DNA of 64,000 bases, from assembly GCA_902521075.1 (NCBI GenBank), contig CABYQM010000001.1, positions 1 to 64,000 on the forward strand, given 5' to 3'. The notes beneath the pieces are model-generated. The model was not told the origin of the DNA. It saw nothing but the letters and a program-made list of their open reading frames with translations, and made no database searches. The position numbers and the translations under genes were made by a program. This stretch comes from an uncultured Pelagibacteraceae bacterium. Lineage in GTDB: Bacteria; Pseudomonadota; Alphaproteobacteria; Pelagibacterales; Pelagibacteraceae. The stretch's first letter is position 1; every line of letters starts with the position of its first letter. This document shows positions 8,742-18,982 of the stretch, piece after piece.

Positions 8742-9842
8742 ATGATTATTGGTTCAGTTTCAGAGGATATCAAAGTAGAAAAAAGAGTTGCTCTGACTCC
8801 AGAAATTTTAAAGAAATATAAAACTTTAGGTTTAAAAATTTGTATTAGCAAAGGTTATGCAAGTCATATTGGTTTTAGTGACAGCGAGTATCAGAACGAA
8901 GGAGTAGAAGTACTTAATAACAAAGAAGAAGTAATTTTAAAATCAAATATATTAATTCAGATGGGAATTCCATCTAATGACGATTTAAAATTACTAAAAG
9001 AAAATCAAACTTTAATTGGAGTTTTAAATCCTTACAACAATGAGGAAAAATTAAAGAATTTAATATCAAAAAAAGTCAATTGTTTCTCTTTAGATCTTTT
9101 GCCTAGGATTACAAGGGCCCAGTCGATGGATATTTTATCATCCCAAGCTAACCTTGCTGGATATAAAGCAGTTGTAGATTCATTCTCTATTTTTGAAAAG
9201 GCAATACCAATGATGATGACTGCAGCTGGTACAATTTCGGCGGCAAAAGTACTTGTTGTAGGTGCTGGAGTGGCTGGACTTCAAGCAATTGCAACTGCCA
9301 AAAGAATGGGAGCAATTGTTTATGCTACAGACGTCAGAATGGCTTCAAAAGAACAAGTAGAGAGTTTAGGAGGAAAATTTTTAACTGTTGAAGGTGCTGA
9401 TAATCTAGAGACAGAAGGGGGTTACGCAAAAGAAGCAAGTATAGAGTTTAAAAAAAAACAAGAGGATCTTTTAAAAGAAACTTTAAAAAAAATCGATGTA
9501 ATTATATGTACTGCTTTAATACCTGGAAAAAAAGCACCAGTTATTATAAAAAAAGATATGATCGAGGAGATGCAAAGTGGATCTATAATCTATGATTTAG
9601 CAGCTTCACAAGGTGGTAATGCAGAATTTACAAAACCAAATGAAGTAGTAGATTATAATGGCGTAAAGATAGTAGGTGAAAAAAATATATTAAACAAACT
9701 TCCAGTTTCATCATCAAATTTATATTCTAAGAATGTATTCAATTTTATAAATAATTTATATGATAAAGAAAAAAAACAAATCGATCTAAATTTTGAGGAT
9801 GAAATAATTGATAAAACAAATGTGAGGTTTAATGGAAATTGA
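8742..9842 (+). CDS. pntAA: NAD(P) transhydrogenase subunit alpha part 1
   Basis: KVEKRVALTPEILKKY, AKVLVVGAGVAGLQAIATAKRMGAIVYATDVR; followed by pntAB and pntB. Confidence 0.95.
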   Translation: MIIGSVSEDIKVEKRVALTPEILKKYKTLGLKICISKGYASHIGFSDSEYQNEGVEVLNNKEEVILKSNILIQMGIPSNDDLKLLKENQTLIGVLNPYNNEEKLKNLISKKVNCFSLDLLPRITRAQSMDILSSQANLAGYKAVVDSFSIFEKAIPMMMTAAGTISAAKVLVVGAGVAGLQAIATAKRMGAIVYATDVRMASKEQVESLGGKFLTVEGADNLETEGGYAKEASIEFKKKQEDLLKETLKKIDVIICTALIPGKKAPVIIKKDMIEEMQSGSIIYDLAASQGGNAEFTKPNEVVDYNGVKIVGEKNILNKLPVSSSNLYSKNVFNFINNLYDKEKKQIDLNFEDEIIDKTNVRFNGN

Positions 9843-10134
9843 TCCATTTATATTTAGAATAAGCATTTTTATATTGTCTATATTCGTTGGTTATTACGTA
9901 GTATGGAGTGTTACTCCATCTCTTCACACACCATTGATGTCAGTAACAAATGCGATATCATCAGTGATTATTGTTGGTGCAATAATTGCAGCTTTAGCAG
10001 GATCTGATAATGAAATTTTCCAAATCTCAAGTATTTTTGGATTTCTAGCAATTATTTTAGCAGCTATAAATATATTTGGTGGATTTCTGGTAACTCAAAG
10101 AATGCTTCAAATGTACAAGAAAAAGAAAAAATAA
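9832..10134 (+). CDS. pntAB: NAD(P) transhydrogenase subunit alpha part 2
   Basis: 100 aa membrane protein, YYVVWSVTPSLHTPLMSVTNAISSVIIVGA; between pntAA and pntB. Confidence 0.95.
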   Translation: MEIDPFIFRISIFILSIFVGYYVVWSVTPSLHTPLMSVTNAISSVIIVGAIIAALAGSDNEIFQISSIFGFLAIILAAINIFGGFLVTQRMLQMYKKKKK

Positions 10135-10136
10135 AT

Positions 10137-11531
10137 ATGTCTGCAAATTTATCAGCAACATTTTACCTTATATCTGGGATATTATTTATATTAGCATTAA
10201 GAGGACTTTCTTCTCCAGAGACTTCAAGGCAAGGAAATTATTTTGGTATAGCTGGCATGGTAATTGCTATAGCAGTAACGTTTCTGGCAATTGGAAATTT
10301 TGGATTGGGTTTTATAGTAGTTTTAATTTTCCTTTTAGTTGGTGGATCAATTGGAGCATTTATAGCATTTAGAATTCCGATGACTGCAATGCCAGAACTA
10401 GTTGCAGGTTTTCATAGCTTAGTTGGTTTAGCAGCGGTATTTGTTGCAATTGCGGCATTTTTAAAACCCGAAGCATTTAATTTGGGTATCGTGGGAAATA
10501 TTAAATTAGCAAGCTTAATCGAAATGTCCCTGGGTGCAGCTATTGGTGCAATAACGTTTTCTGGTTCTATTATAGCATTTTTAAAATTAAGAGGAATAAT
10601 GAGTGGAGCACCAATAACATTTAAAGGGCAACACATTTTAAATTTATTTTTAGGAATATTAATTTTGGTTTTAATATTTTATTTGTGCAAAACACAAATG
10701 AGTAACATTTTTTGGGCTATTGTAATTATTTCATTTTTAGTGGGAGTTTTATTGATCATACCAATTGGTGGAGCTGATATGCCAGTAGTAATATCAATGC
10801 TAAATTCATATTCAGGATGGGCCGCGGCTGGAATAGGATTTACTCTTGAAAATACTGCTCTAATCATAACAGGAGCATTAGTTGGTTCTTCAGGCGCTAT
10901 ACTTTCTTATATAATGTGCAAAGGAATGAATAGATCATTTTTTAATGTCATATTAGGGGGATGGGGAGCTTCTGAACAGAATTCAACTTCTACATCAAAA
11001 GAACAAAAACCAGTTAAAAATGGTAATGCAGATGATGCAGCTTTTTTAATGAAAAATGCTTCCTCAGTAATAATTGTACCTGGTTACGGAATGGCAGTAG
11101 CACAAGCCCAACATGCTTTAAGAGAAATGGTTGATGCACTTAAAAAAAATGGTGTTAAGGTTTCTTATGCAATTCATCCAGTGGCAGGCAGAATGCCTGG
11201 TCATATGAATGTATTATTAGCCGAGGCTAATGTTCCATATGATGAGGTGTTTGAATTAGAGGAAATAAACAACGATTTTTCTAATTGTGATGTAGCATAT
11301 GTTATTGGAGCTAACGACGTAACAAATCCAGTGGCTAAATCAGATCCACAGAGTCCAATTTATGGTATGCCTGTTCTTGATGTTGAAAAAAGTAAGTCTG
11401 TATTATTTGTAAAAAGAAGTTTATCACCAGGATATGCAGGTATTGATAATGATTTATTTTATAGAGACAATACTTTAATGCTATTTGCAGACGCCAAAAA
11501 AATGACTGAGGAAATTGTAAAGAGTTTGTAA
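10137..11531 (+). CDS. pntB: NAD(P) transhydrogenase subunit beta
   Basis: RGLSSPETSRQGN, IPGYGMAVAQAQHALREM-like segment, HPVAGRMPGHMNVLLAEANVPYDEVFELEEIN. Confidence 0.96.
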   Translation: MSANLSATFYLISGILFILALRGLSSPETSRQGNYFGIAGMVIAIAVTFLAIGNFGLGFIVVLIFLLVGGSIGAFIAFRIPMTAMPELVAGFHSLVGLAAVFVAIAAFLKPEAFNLGIVGNIKLASLIEMSLGAAIGAITFSGSIIAFLKLRGIMSGAPITFKGQHILNLFLGILILVLIFYLCKTQMSNIFWAIVIISFLVGVLLIIPIGGADMPVVISMLNSYSGWAAAGIGFTLENTALIITGALVGSSGAILSYIMCKGMNRSFFNVILGGWGASEQNSTSTSKEQKPVKNGNADDAAFLMKNASSVIIVPGYGMAVAQAQHALREMVDALKKNGVKVSYAIHPVAGRMPGHMNVLLAEANVPYDEVFELEEINNDFSNCDVAYVIGANDVTNPVAKSDPQSPIYGMPVLDVEKSKSVLFVKRSLSPGYAGIDNDLFYRDNTLMLFADAKKMTEEIVKSL

Positions 11532-11532
11532 T

Positions 11533-12225
11533 TTGACAAAAATATTTTGTGATATAGCCGACCTAAAATCTATAAGAAAATTTGAAAAAAAAAAGATAGT
11601 AAAAGGATTTACCACAAACCCAAGTCTTATTAGGAATGCAGGTGCAAAAGATTATGCTTCATATTGCAAAAAAATTCTTAAGATAACAAAGAAGCCAGTT
11701 TCGATTGAGGTTTTTGCAGATGATGTTGAAGAAATAATTGATCAAGGTTTCAAAATAAATAATTGGGGGAAAAATGTATTTGTAAAAGTCCCTGTAATTA
11801 ATTCAAAAGGCAAGTTTATGGGAAAAGCAATTAAACATTTCAATGAAAATAATATTAAAATAAATATTACAGCAGTTTATAAAATTGGTCATGTTAAACA
11901 AATATTGAAAAATATAAATAAAAAATCTAGTGTTCTAATATCAATATTTGCTGGCAGAATGGCTGATAGTGGAAAAGACCCATTACCAATTTTTAAAAAA
12001 AGTTTATATTATGCCAAGAACTTCAAAAATGTAAAAATTTTATGGGCAAGCGTAAGAGAGCCATATAACTTTTTGCAATCAAAAAAAATTGGGTGTCACA
12101 TTATTACAGTCCCGCCTAACATTATTGAAAAAATAGAAAGTTTTGGTAAATCATACAAATCCTTGACTCAACAAACTGTAAATAATTTCCTTTTGGATAG
12201 CAAAAAATCAAAATTTAAACTTTAA
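11533..12225 (+). CDS. transaldolase family protein (short, Fsa/TalC-like)
   Basis: VKGFTTNPSLIRNAGAKDY, VSIEVFADD, VFVKVPVIN, KINITAVY, ILWASVREPYNF. TTG start. Confidence 0.85.
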   Translation: MTKIFCDIADLKSIRKFEKKKIVKGFTTNPSLIRNAGAKDYASYCKKILKITKKPVSIEVFADDVEEIIDQGFKINNWGKNVFVKVPVINSKGKFMGKAIKHFNENNIKINITAVYKIGHVKQILKNINKKSSVLISIFAGRMADSGKDPLPIFKKSLYYAKNFKNVKILWASVREPYNFLQSKKIGCHIITVPPNIIEKIESFGKSYKSLTQQTVNNFLLDSKKSKFKL

Positions 12226-12925
12226 TCTTATTAAAATATCTAAACCTAAAATCTAGTCCTTCCATAATATAAGATATTATTGAACGTATATTAACTTTAG
12301 AATTTAGATTGTCATTTCTTACATTTACAGATACACTTGTAATATTATTTTTAAAAATCTTTGACATTATATAAAACTCAGTTTCAGCAAAATAATTATA
12401 ATTATTAAGTTTTGACAAAAATTTTACATCAGATTTAAATATTTTTATGCATTGTGTATCTTGCTCAATTAGATTCCCAAAAAGTAATTTGATATATACT
12501 TTTGAAAAATTTGAAATTACCTTTCTGACAAAATTTGTATTGACTTTCGACTTAGGATGACTTTTTGGTCCATAAATTATTTCGTAATTTTTTTCTTTCA
12601 ATAAGCTATATCCTTTTTTATAAAAATTAAACGACCAAGCATTATCTACTGAACATACAGCAAAATATCCCTTTTTCTTTTGTTTAAAAAACTTATTTAA
12701 TCCATAACCTCTATTTTTTTTATTCGATTTTATTATTTTAATTGGATAAATTTCTAATCTTTTTTTTATTAATAATTCGGTATTGTCTGAGCAGTTGTTT
12801 AATAGAAAAACAAAGACATTTTTATTATTTTTAAAATTTTTTAATACCCACAGTATAAATAATTTAACATTTAAAATTCTTTTTTCTTCGTTGTGAACAG
12901 GGAATAAAAAATAAATTTTATTCAT
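12215..12925 (-). CDS. GT2-like glycosyltransferase
   Basis: IYFLFPVHNEEKRILNV, FLLNNCSDNTELLIKK, AVCSVDNAW. Confidence 0.75.
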   Translation of the reverse strand: MNKIYFLFPVHNEEKRILNVKLFILWVLKNFKNNKNVFVFLLNNCSDNTELLIKKRLEIYPIKIIKSNKKNRGYGLNKFFKQKKKGYFAVCSVDNAWSFNFYKKGYSLLKEKNYEIIYGPKSHPKSKVNTNFVRKVISNFSKVYIKLLFGNLIEQDTQCIKIFKSDVKFLSKLNNYNYFAETEFYIMSKIFKNNITSVSVNVRNDNLNSKVNIRSIISYIMEGLDFRFRYFNKIKV

Positions 12926-12929
12926 TTTT

Positions 12930-13820
12930 TTAAGAAACTAAGCTTCTGATCTTATAGACTACATCTCTAACAAATCTTATGTTCATCAGATTTGACAAAA
13001 AGCTTAAATTTTTTAAATATATTTTAGAATAAATTTTTGCTTGTCTCGTAATTAGTTTCTCGTGCAACTTTTTTGAGTTTAATTCACCTACATCTAGTAA
13101 ATTTCCCTCCTTTTTAAAAAAGTTGTACCTATCGTTACCACTAACCAAAGTAGCATAATTATAATAAAGATTTTCATTGATTTTATTATCTGGAGTTAGG
13201 TATCTTATTGAGAACAAAAAACGGTGACTATCTGAGTTATTTATCTCAGAACCATGCACAATGTTTCCATGAAAAATACAAAATTCACCAGGTTTTAAAA
13301 TAATATTTTCCAGTTTTTTATGTTCTAAATTATCCAATTTTACTTCCTGTCCTCTTGCTAACAGATTGTTAGTATCTTTCTTATCATGATGTAAATAATT
13401 ATTTTTATGAGATTCTGGTAATATTTGAAGACATCCATTTTCTAATGTTGACTCGCTTAATGCGACTTGAACAGTTAAACCCTTATCCATCTTGATTTTC
13501 CAATAATTTTGATCTTGATGGTAAGAAACAAATTTTTTTGAATTTGGCGGTTTTAAAAAAATAAGAGAATTCCAAGCAACTATATCGTTTCCTAAAATTT
13601 CTTTTACAACTTTTAATATATTTTCATTATACACAATCATATTTGCCCACTTGAATAATAAATGAGATTTTGTTTTATGTTCAATGCGGAAACTCTCAGA
13701 TTTTATATTTTTATAAAATTTTAAGTATTCATCATTAATATTTTTGGCTACACCAGGTTCCATCGCTTTAAAAGGATACAAAAATCCTTTTTCAAAAAAT
13801 TTATTTTTAATTTCACTCAT
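12930..13820 (-). CDS. phytanoyl-CoA dioxygenase (PhyH) family protein
   Basis: SYHQDQNYWKI (HxD), GCLQILPESHKNN, FHGNIVHGSEINNSDSHRFLFSIRYL (distal His and Arg). Confidence 0.85.
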   Translation of the reverse strand: MSEIKNKFFEKGFLYPFKAMEPGVAKNINDEYLKFYKNIKSESFRIEHKTKSHLLFKWANMIVYNENILKVVKEILGNDIVAWNSLIFLKPPNSKKFVSYHQDQNYWKIKMDKGLTVQVALSESTLENGCLQILPESHKNNYLHHDKKDTNNLLARGQEVKLDNLEHKKLENIILKPGEFCIFHGNIVHGSEINNSDSHRFLFSIRYLTPDNKINENLYYNYATLVSGNDRYNFFKKEGNLLDVGELNSKKLHEKLITRQAKIYSKIYLKNLSFLSNLMNIRFVRDVVYKIRSLVS

Positions 13821-14733
13821 GTCTTTTAAAAAAATTCAAAGTATCATATATCGTTTTATCCACAACATATTTATTTTTATATCCATTGTCTGTAACGGAT
13901 TCACTTTTTGGATTTAATTTTAAATATTTGTATGTTGAGATAGGAAAGTAATTTTTTTTAATAAATTTAATTTTTTTGAAAAATAAATTTACTAAATTAA
14001 ATATTGCATAAATCCAATTATAAATTTTTATTAGTATAAATTTTTTATTGAATGATGACATTTTAACATATTTTCTCATGTGAATATCACCGTTGATTAT
14101 TAATTTTTTATGCATTCCAAGATTTTTTTTTATTATAAAATCGATATATAATGAAATTTCTCTTACATCAGTTATTGGATAATTAATATCAAAGAAAAAC
14201 TTAACCTTTTTTTTGGACATATTTAATAAAAATTCCCCATTAGGTGATACTCTGTTATCGTTCGGACCAATTACATGACATGGATAAATTATTATTAATT
14301 CTTTTTTATACTTTGAAACAAGTTTTTTAAAAAACCTTTCTGTTATATATTTTGATTTTTTATAAAAATTATCTTGTTTATAAATTTTTAGATAATTTTG
14401 TTCTGATATTTTATTTTTTTTATAATTAATAAGATTAATAAAAGATGAAATTAAAATAATTTTTTTACTTTTTTGAAATAACTTACTTAATTTTGCTAAT
14501 AATTTTATATTTTCATGAAAAATATTAATGTTATCTAAATCTTGTCTTGTTGGATGAATTCCAGCAGCATGTATAAAGTAATCAAAGGTAGTATCATCAA
14601 TTTTATTGTTTATATCAATTTTACTTTTCCTTAAATCAATTGTTGTTAAACTTATTCCATTATTTTTAATTAATAAATTTTTAATTTCTGATCCAATAAA
14701 ACCAGTGCTTCCAGATAGTATTATTTTCTTCAT
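13813..14733 (-). CDS. NAD-dependent epimerase/dehydratase
   Basis: MKKIILSGSTGFIGSEIKNLLI, FDYFIHAAGIHP, IILISSFINLINY, VIGPND. Confidence 0.8.
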   Translation of the reverse strand: MKKIILSGSTGFIGSEIKNLLIKNNGISLTTIDLRKSKIDINNKIDDTTFDYFIHAAGIHPTRQDLDNINIFHENIKLLAKLSKLFQKSKKIILISSFINLINYKKNKISEQNYLKIYKQDNFYKKSKYITERFFKKLVSKYKKELIIIYPCHVIGPNDNRVSPNGEFLLNMSKKKVKFFFDINYPITDVREISLYIDFIIKKNLGMHKKLIINGDIHMRKYVKMSSFNKKFILIKIYNWIYAIFNLVNLFFKKIKFIKKNYFPISTYKYLKLNPKSESVTDNGYKNKYVVDKTIYDTLNFFKRHE

Positions 14734-14850
14734 TTAATTAATATATTTTATTTTGATTCAAAAAAAATTAAATTTATCTAATTAGTATCACATTAATTCT
14801 GACTAAAATTAAAATAGTTTTTGATTTATTTTAGTGTAAAAATTTATCTC

Positions 14851-16353
14851 ATGGTAAATAAAAATTTTGGAGTTCAAATAAAAATTTTAAGTCTTCTATT
14901 ATTGAGTTTTCTGTGGAGTTCATTAATTTTTTTTTATTGGAGTTATGATTATGGGCTTTATTATAATCAAGCCGTAAATTTATCTAATGATTACAAAATA
15001 TACTCAAACTTTTTTGATACTAAAGGGCCATTATATTACTTATTTATAAAAATAATTAGTCAATTTATTGGAATCGGTAAAATACAAAGTTATATAACTT
15101 TGGGTCTAACAACATTTTTATTTTTCTTATCTATTTTTTTAATAATAAACCAAAGAACAAAAAAAAATTTTTTATTACTATTTTTTTTCTTGATATCAAT
15201 TCTTCATCAACAAAATATCAATATAAGTTTAGTTTTATTTCAATTTTCATTACAGATTACAAGTTTTTTTTTTCTTTTACAATTTCTTGAAAAAGAAAAT
15301 AAAAAGTATTTTTTAATTTCAACTCTATTTTATGCATTAAGTCTATTTTCCAAGATTGATGTCATCATTTATTTACCTATTTATTTATTAATAATTTTTT
15401 TTATAAATAAAAACAAAAAATATATAATTAGTTTTATTCTATTTTCGTTAATTATGGTTTACTTAATATTAAGTTACCTTTTAGATTTTGACTTAAGGGA
15501 TTTCTGGTGGCATAATTATTTATATAATTCTCAATTTTCATCAGGTTTTTGGAATAGAGAACCATTTTTAAAAATATTTAACTCTCCTTATCATATCTAT
15601 TTAATTATGTTTACTGGTGTTGGAGTTTTATTTTTTGAAATTGTTGATAAAATTTTTACTAATGCAAAAGTAGATTATAAAAATTATTTTAATGTTGTAT
15701 TTAGGAATAGAGTTAATTTTTTTCAAATTTTAATTTTATTAGCAGGAATATTTGTCTGGCTATATTCTGGATCTGATAAAAATTATCACGTTTATATGGT
15801 ATTTTTACCTTTAATTTTAATTATTTGTTACAATTTTAATTTGTTAGATAAGTTTAATTATCGAATATTCTTTTATTACTTGCTAACTTTTTTCTTTTTT
15901 TTAATTACACTTTACCCTGATACTAAAAACGTAATATCTAATAAGTGTTGGAAAAAAAATATTTACTGTTATCAAATTGATAACTATGGTGAGATAGTAA
16001 ATGAAATTAATAATCTTAAAGACTCACAAGATATTATAATTTTAGGATCTGCTGGTTGGCCATATCTATTATCTGGTGCGAAATTAAAAATATCATTAGC
16101 AAATTACACAATGTATTCAGATATAATGAATGACGGAAAAAGGGCTATATTTGATAGACCCAAGGCATTAATAGCAGACCATAATAATTTGATGAAAAGA
16201 GAAACAGATTTCATTTTTTGGGTCGAAAAAAGTTTGATTAACAATTTTGAAAATTCAACAGGCCTTGTGCCCTCCATTTATCTGAGAGAATTATTGGAAA
16301 AGTCAACAAAAATTAAATTACAAGGAAACTTTTATAAATATAAAATAAACTAA
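14851..16353 (+). CDS. polytopic membrane protein, GT39-like glycosyltransferase candidate
   Basis: ~500 aa with many hydrophobic helices; YDYGLYYNQAVNLSNDYKIYSNFFDTKGPLYYLF resembles the GT39 first-loop Asp/KGP region. ORF opens at 14821; Met at 14851 likely. Confidence 0.55.
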   Translation: MVNKNFGVQIKILSLLLLSFLWSSLIFFYWSYDYGLYYNQAVNLSNDYKIYSNFFDTKGPLYYLFIKIISQFIGIGKIQSYITLGLTTFLFFLSIFLIINQRTKKNFLLLFFFLISILHQQNINISLVLFQFSLQITSFFFLLQFLEKENKKYFLISTLFYALSLFSKIDVIIYLPIYLLIIFFINKNKKYIISFILFSLIMVYLILSYLLDFDLRDFWWHNYLYNSQFSSGFWNREPFLKIFNSPYHIYLIMFTGVGVLFFEIVDKIFTNAKVDYKNYFNVVFRNRVNFFQILILLAGIFVWLYSGSDKNYHVYMVFLPLILIICYNFNLLDKFNYRIFFYYLLTFFFFLITLYPDTKNVISNKCWKKNIYCYQIDNYGEIVNEINNLKDSQDIIILGSAGWPYLLSGAKLKISLANYTMYSDIMNDGKRAIFDRPKALIADHNNLMKRETDFIFWVEKSLINNFENSTGLVPSIYLRELLEKSTKIKLQGNFYKYKIN

Positions 16354-16360
16354 AATTCAA

Positions 16361-17047
16361 TTATTTTTTATAGTCTGCAATGTAAAAAATATTTATATCG
16401 TGAAATGGTAAAAAAGTTGGAAAATTTATTCTAGAAATTTTTGTCAGTTTATTATTTAATATTGTTTCTAGGTTAAATATTGAATTTACGTGTTCTATAG
16501 CATTTATGTAATCATATTCCTCATTTTTAAGATTATAACTTTTCTTTTGAATAAAATTTTTTGTAATATATCTACATAATCTCCATAAAATACCAGGATC
16601 GGTTGGCAGACTGATACTAAGTATACATTGATCGTTCATTACCCTTATAACTTCATCTAAGTAAATCTCAGGTTTTGAGATGTGTTCTAAACAATGTGAA
16701 ATAATTATCCTATCAAATTTTTTATCATTAAATGGTATTTTAATGCCATCATATTTTGTAAACTCAATATCAAAATTATTTTTTTTATAATATTCTTTAA
16801 GCATATTCCCTTCATCAATGTCTATTATGTCATAGCTTTTAAACTTGTGCTTAATATGATTTATATGAGGATAAGTACCAGCCCCGATTTCTAAAATTTT
16901 AGTGTTCTCATCAAATAGGTTATTATTTTTTTCCATTAAATTGTGATTTATTTTCATTAATTTGCCAATTAAACCACTATAAAGATGGGTGTTGTAATCT
17001 TTATTTAAATATGAATATTTTTTTTTAAACATATCACTAAATTCCAA
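16361..17047 (-). CDS. class I SAM-dependent methyltransferase
   Basis: ILEIGAGTYPHINHI, FDRIIISHCLEHISKPEIYLDEVIRVM. Confidence 0.85.
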   Translation of the reverse strand: MEFSDMFKKKYSYLNKDYNTHLYSGLIGKLMKINHNLMEKNNNLFDENTKILEIGAGTYPHINHIKHKFKSYDIIDIDEGNMLKEYYKKNNFDIEFTKYDGIKIPFNDKKFDRIIISHCLEHISKPEIYLDEVIRVMNDQCILSISLPTDPGILWRLCRYITKNFIQKKSYNLKNEEYDYINAIEHVNSIFNLETILNNKLTKISRINFPTFLPFHDINIFYIADYKK

Positions 17048-17054
17048 AGGAAAT

Positions 17055-17131
17055 TGGTTGCGGGGGACGGATTTGAACCGCCGACCTCAAGGTTATGAGC
17101 CTTGCGAGCTACCAGGCTGCTCCACCCCGCG
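17055..17131 (-). tRNA. tRNA-fMet (CAT), initiator
   Basis: Minus strand cgcggggtggagcagcctggtagctcgcaaggctcataaccttgaggtcggcggttcaaatccgtcccccgcaacca; unpaired position 1-72 (C:A) as in initiators; encoded CCA. Confidence 0.95.
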
Positions 17132-17135
17132 ATAT

Positions 17136-17342
17136 TTAAATCCTATTTTTGAGTTTGTTAAGTTTTTTTACTCTCTTAATGTTTTCTTGAAGAATCCTTT
17201 TCTTTTTTTCAGATGGTTTCTCATAATTATTTTTTAATTTAATTATTTTAAAAAAGCCATCTCTTTGGAGTTTTCTTTTTAAAACTCTAAGGGCTTGCTC
17301 AACATTATTATCTTTAACTTCTATTTTAATAACAACCTCCAA
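17136..17342 (-). CDS. rpsU: 30S ribosomal protein S21
   Basis: MEVVIKIEVKDNNVEQALRVLKRKLQRDGFFKIIKLKNNYEKPSEKKKR. Confidence 0.93.
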   Translation of the reverse strand: MEVVIKIEVKDNNVEQALRVLKRKLQRDGFFKIIKLKNNYEKPSEKKKRILQENIKRVKKLNKLKNRI

Positions 17343-17387
17343 AAAATGCGATTAGTTAGCATTTTACACTTTATTTGTCTATATTTA

Positions 17388-17969
17388 TCAAATTTCAATT
17401 TTATTCGTTAAACTTGATTTTTCTTTATCCTTCTTTTCTTTTAAAATCTTTTTTTCGGCTTTTTCTAAAGATTTTAATAAATCTTTTTGAGTAAAAAGAC
17501 CCATAGCAACAGGATCTTTTGAATTTAAACTATTGTAATTCCAATAACTTTTGTTTCTTATTGCGCTCACAGATGATTTTGTTATTCCAACTAATTTAGC
17601 AATTTGAGAGTCCTTTAAAATTGAATGATTTTTTATTAACCATAGTGCTGAATCAGGTTTGTCTTGACGTTTCGATAAAGGAACATATTTCTTTATTTTT
17701 TTTTCAGTATTTTTAATTTCAATATCTTCATTTATTATATTTAAAGGTCTATCTTCATCTCCTGAGGATAATTCTATTTCTTCTCTTGTTAATTGACCTG
17801 AATTAATAGGGTTGTACCCAACAATTCCTTTTGCAACTTCTCCATCTGCTATACCCTGAACTTCTACTTCATGTAATTTACAAAAATCAGCAATTTGTTT
17901 AAAAGTTAATGATGTATTTTCTACAAGCCAAACCGCTGTAGCCATTGGCATTAAAGGAGCTTTTGACAT
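17388..17969 (-). CDS. trcR: DUF1013 / TrcR-like cell-cycle transcriptional regulator
   Basis: [55 protein letters not shown] and second HTH-like repeat PDSALWLIKNHSILKDSQIAKLVGITKSSVSAIRNKSYWN. Confidence 0.85.
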   Translation of the reverse strand: MSKAPLMPMATAVWLVENTSLTFKQIADFCKLHEVEVQGIADGEVAKGIVGYNPINSGQLTREEIELSSGDEDRPLNIINEDIEIKNTEKKIKKYVPLSKRQDKPDSALWLIKNHSILKDSQIAKLVGITKSSVSAIRNKSYWNYNSLNSKDPVAMGLFTQKDLLKSLEKAEKKILKEKKDKEKSSLTNKIEI

Positions 17970-18199
17970 TAATTTTTATTCTCAGATCTAAAATTTTGGA
18001 ATTTCTTGTTAAATTTACTTATTCTTCCCTTGTCTAATATTTTCTGTTTTCCACCAGTCCATGCCGAATGTGATTTTGGATCAATTTCTAACTTTAGAAC
18101 TTCGTTCTCTTGTCCCCAAGTTGATCTAGTCTCAAATTGACTACCGTCAGTCATCTCGACTTTTATTTTATGATATTTTGGGTGTATATTTTTTTTCAT
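17969..18199 (-). CDS. rpmE: 50S ribosomal protein L31 (Cys-free form)
   Basis: [52 protein letters not shown]. Confidence 0.93.
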   Translation of the reverse strand: MKKNIHPKYHKIKVEMTDGSQFETRSTWGQENEVLKLEIDPKSHSAWTGGKQKILDKGRISKFNKKFQNFRSENKN

Positions 18200-18234
18200 G
18201 CGCTGCCTTATAGCAAAAATGACTTTAAAAACAA

Positions 18235-18981
18235 TTAAAACTTACCTATTTTTTTTACCATTTTTTCATAAATATTTGGATTTCCAGCTCTAATATCAAT
18301 TTTATTTATTTTATAATTGTAAATATTATTTACTTTACCACCAGCCTCTTCAATAATAATTTTTCCAGCCGCGACATCCCATAAATTTATTTTGTCATGA
18401 AAATAACCATCAAACCTACCACAACCTACGTAAGCCAGATCTAATGCCGCGCATCCAGTATTTCTTAAATTCAACTTTGGATAAATTAATTTTATGCCTT
18501 CACAATTAGAAGCAAACAAGCATTCATCAAGATTTGATTTATTTGAAACTCTTATTCTTAGGTTATTTATGTAAGCTCCATTATCTTTTTCGGCGTAAAA
18601 TACTTCATTTTTAATAGGATCATATATTAAACCAATTATTATTTCATCATCAGCTTGTAATGCTACTGATATTGCGAAATGTGGAATTCCGTGTAAAAAA
18701 TTAGTTGTTCCATCTATTGGGTCAATTATCCAAAAAATATTCTTATTTTTATTTATTATTTTACCAGTTTCTTCTGTTATGAATGAATAATTTTTTTTTG
18801 ACTTTGATAGCTCGTCTATAAGAATTTTTTCTACTCTTTTGTCAGTTTTTGTTACAAAATCTTTTGGACCTTTTTTTGATACTTGTAAATTTTCAATTTC
18901 TCCAAAATCTCGTATTATCACCTTTGCAGCTTTTTCACATGCTTTAATCATTAAATTTAAGTTTGGCGATATTGAATTCAT
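18235..18981 (-). CDS. suhB: inositol monophosphatase family protein
   Basis: [52 protein letters not shown]. Confidence 0.9.
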   Translation of the reverse strand: MNSISPNLNLMIKACEKAAKVIIRDFGEIENLQVSKKGPKDFVTKTDKRVEKILIDELSKSKKNYSFITEETGKIINKNKNIFWIIDPIDGTTNFLHGIPHFAISVALQADDEIIIGLIYDPIKNEVFYAEKDNGAYINNLRIRVSNKSNLDECLFASNCEGIKLIYPKLNLRNTGCAALDLAYVGCGRFDGYFHDKINLWDVAAGKIIIEEAGGKVNNIYNYKINKIDIRAGNPNIYEKMVKKIGKF

Positions 18982-18982
18982 A

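Noticed and set aside
17055-17131. tRNA-fMet as an attachment site for an integrated element
   Set aside because: No duplicated tRNA 3' fragment seen at the other end of the 12.2-17.0 kb cassette and no integrase gene; kept only as a boundary observation.
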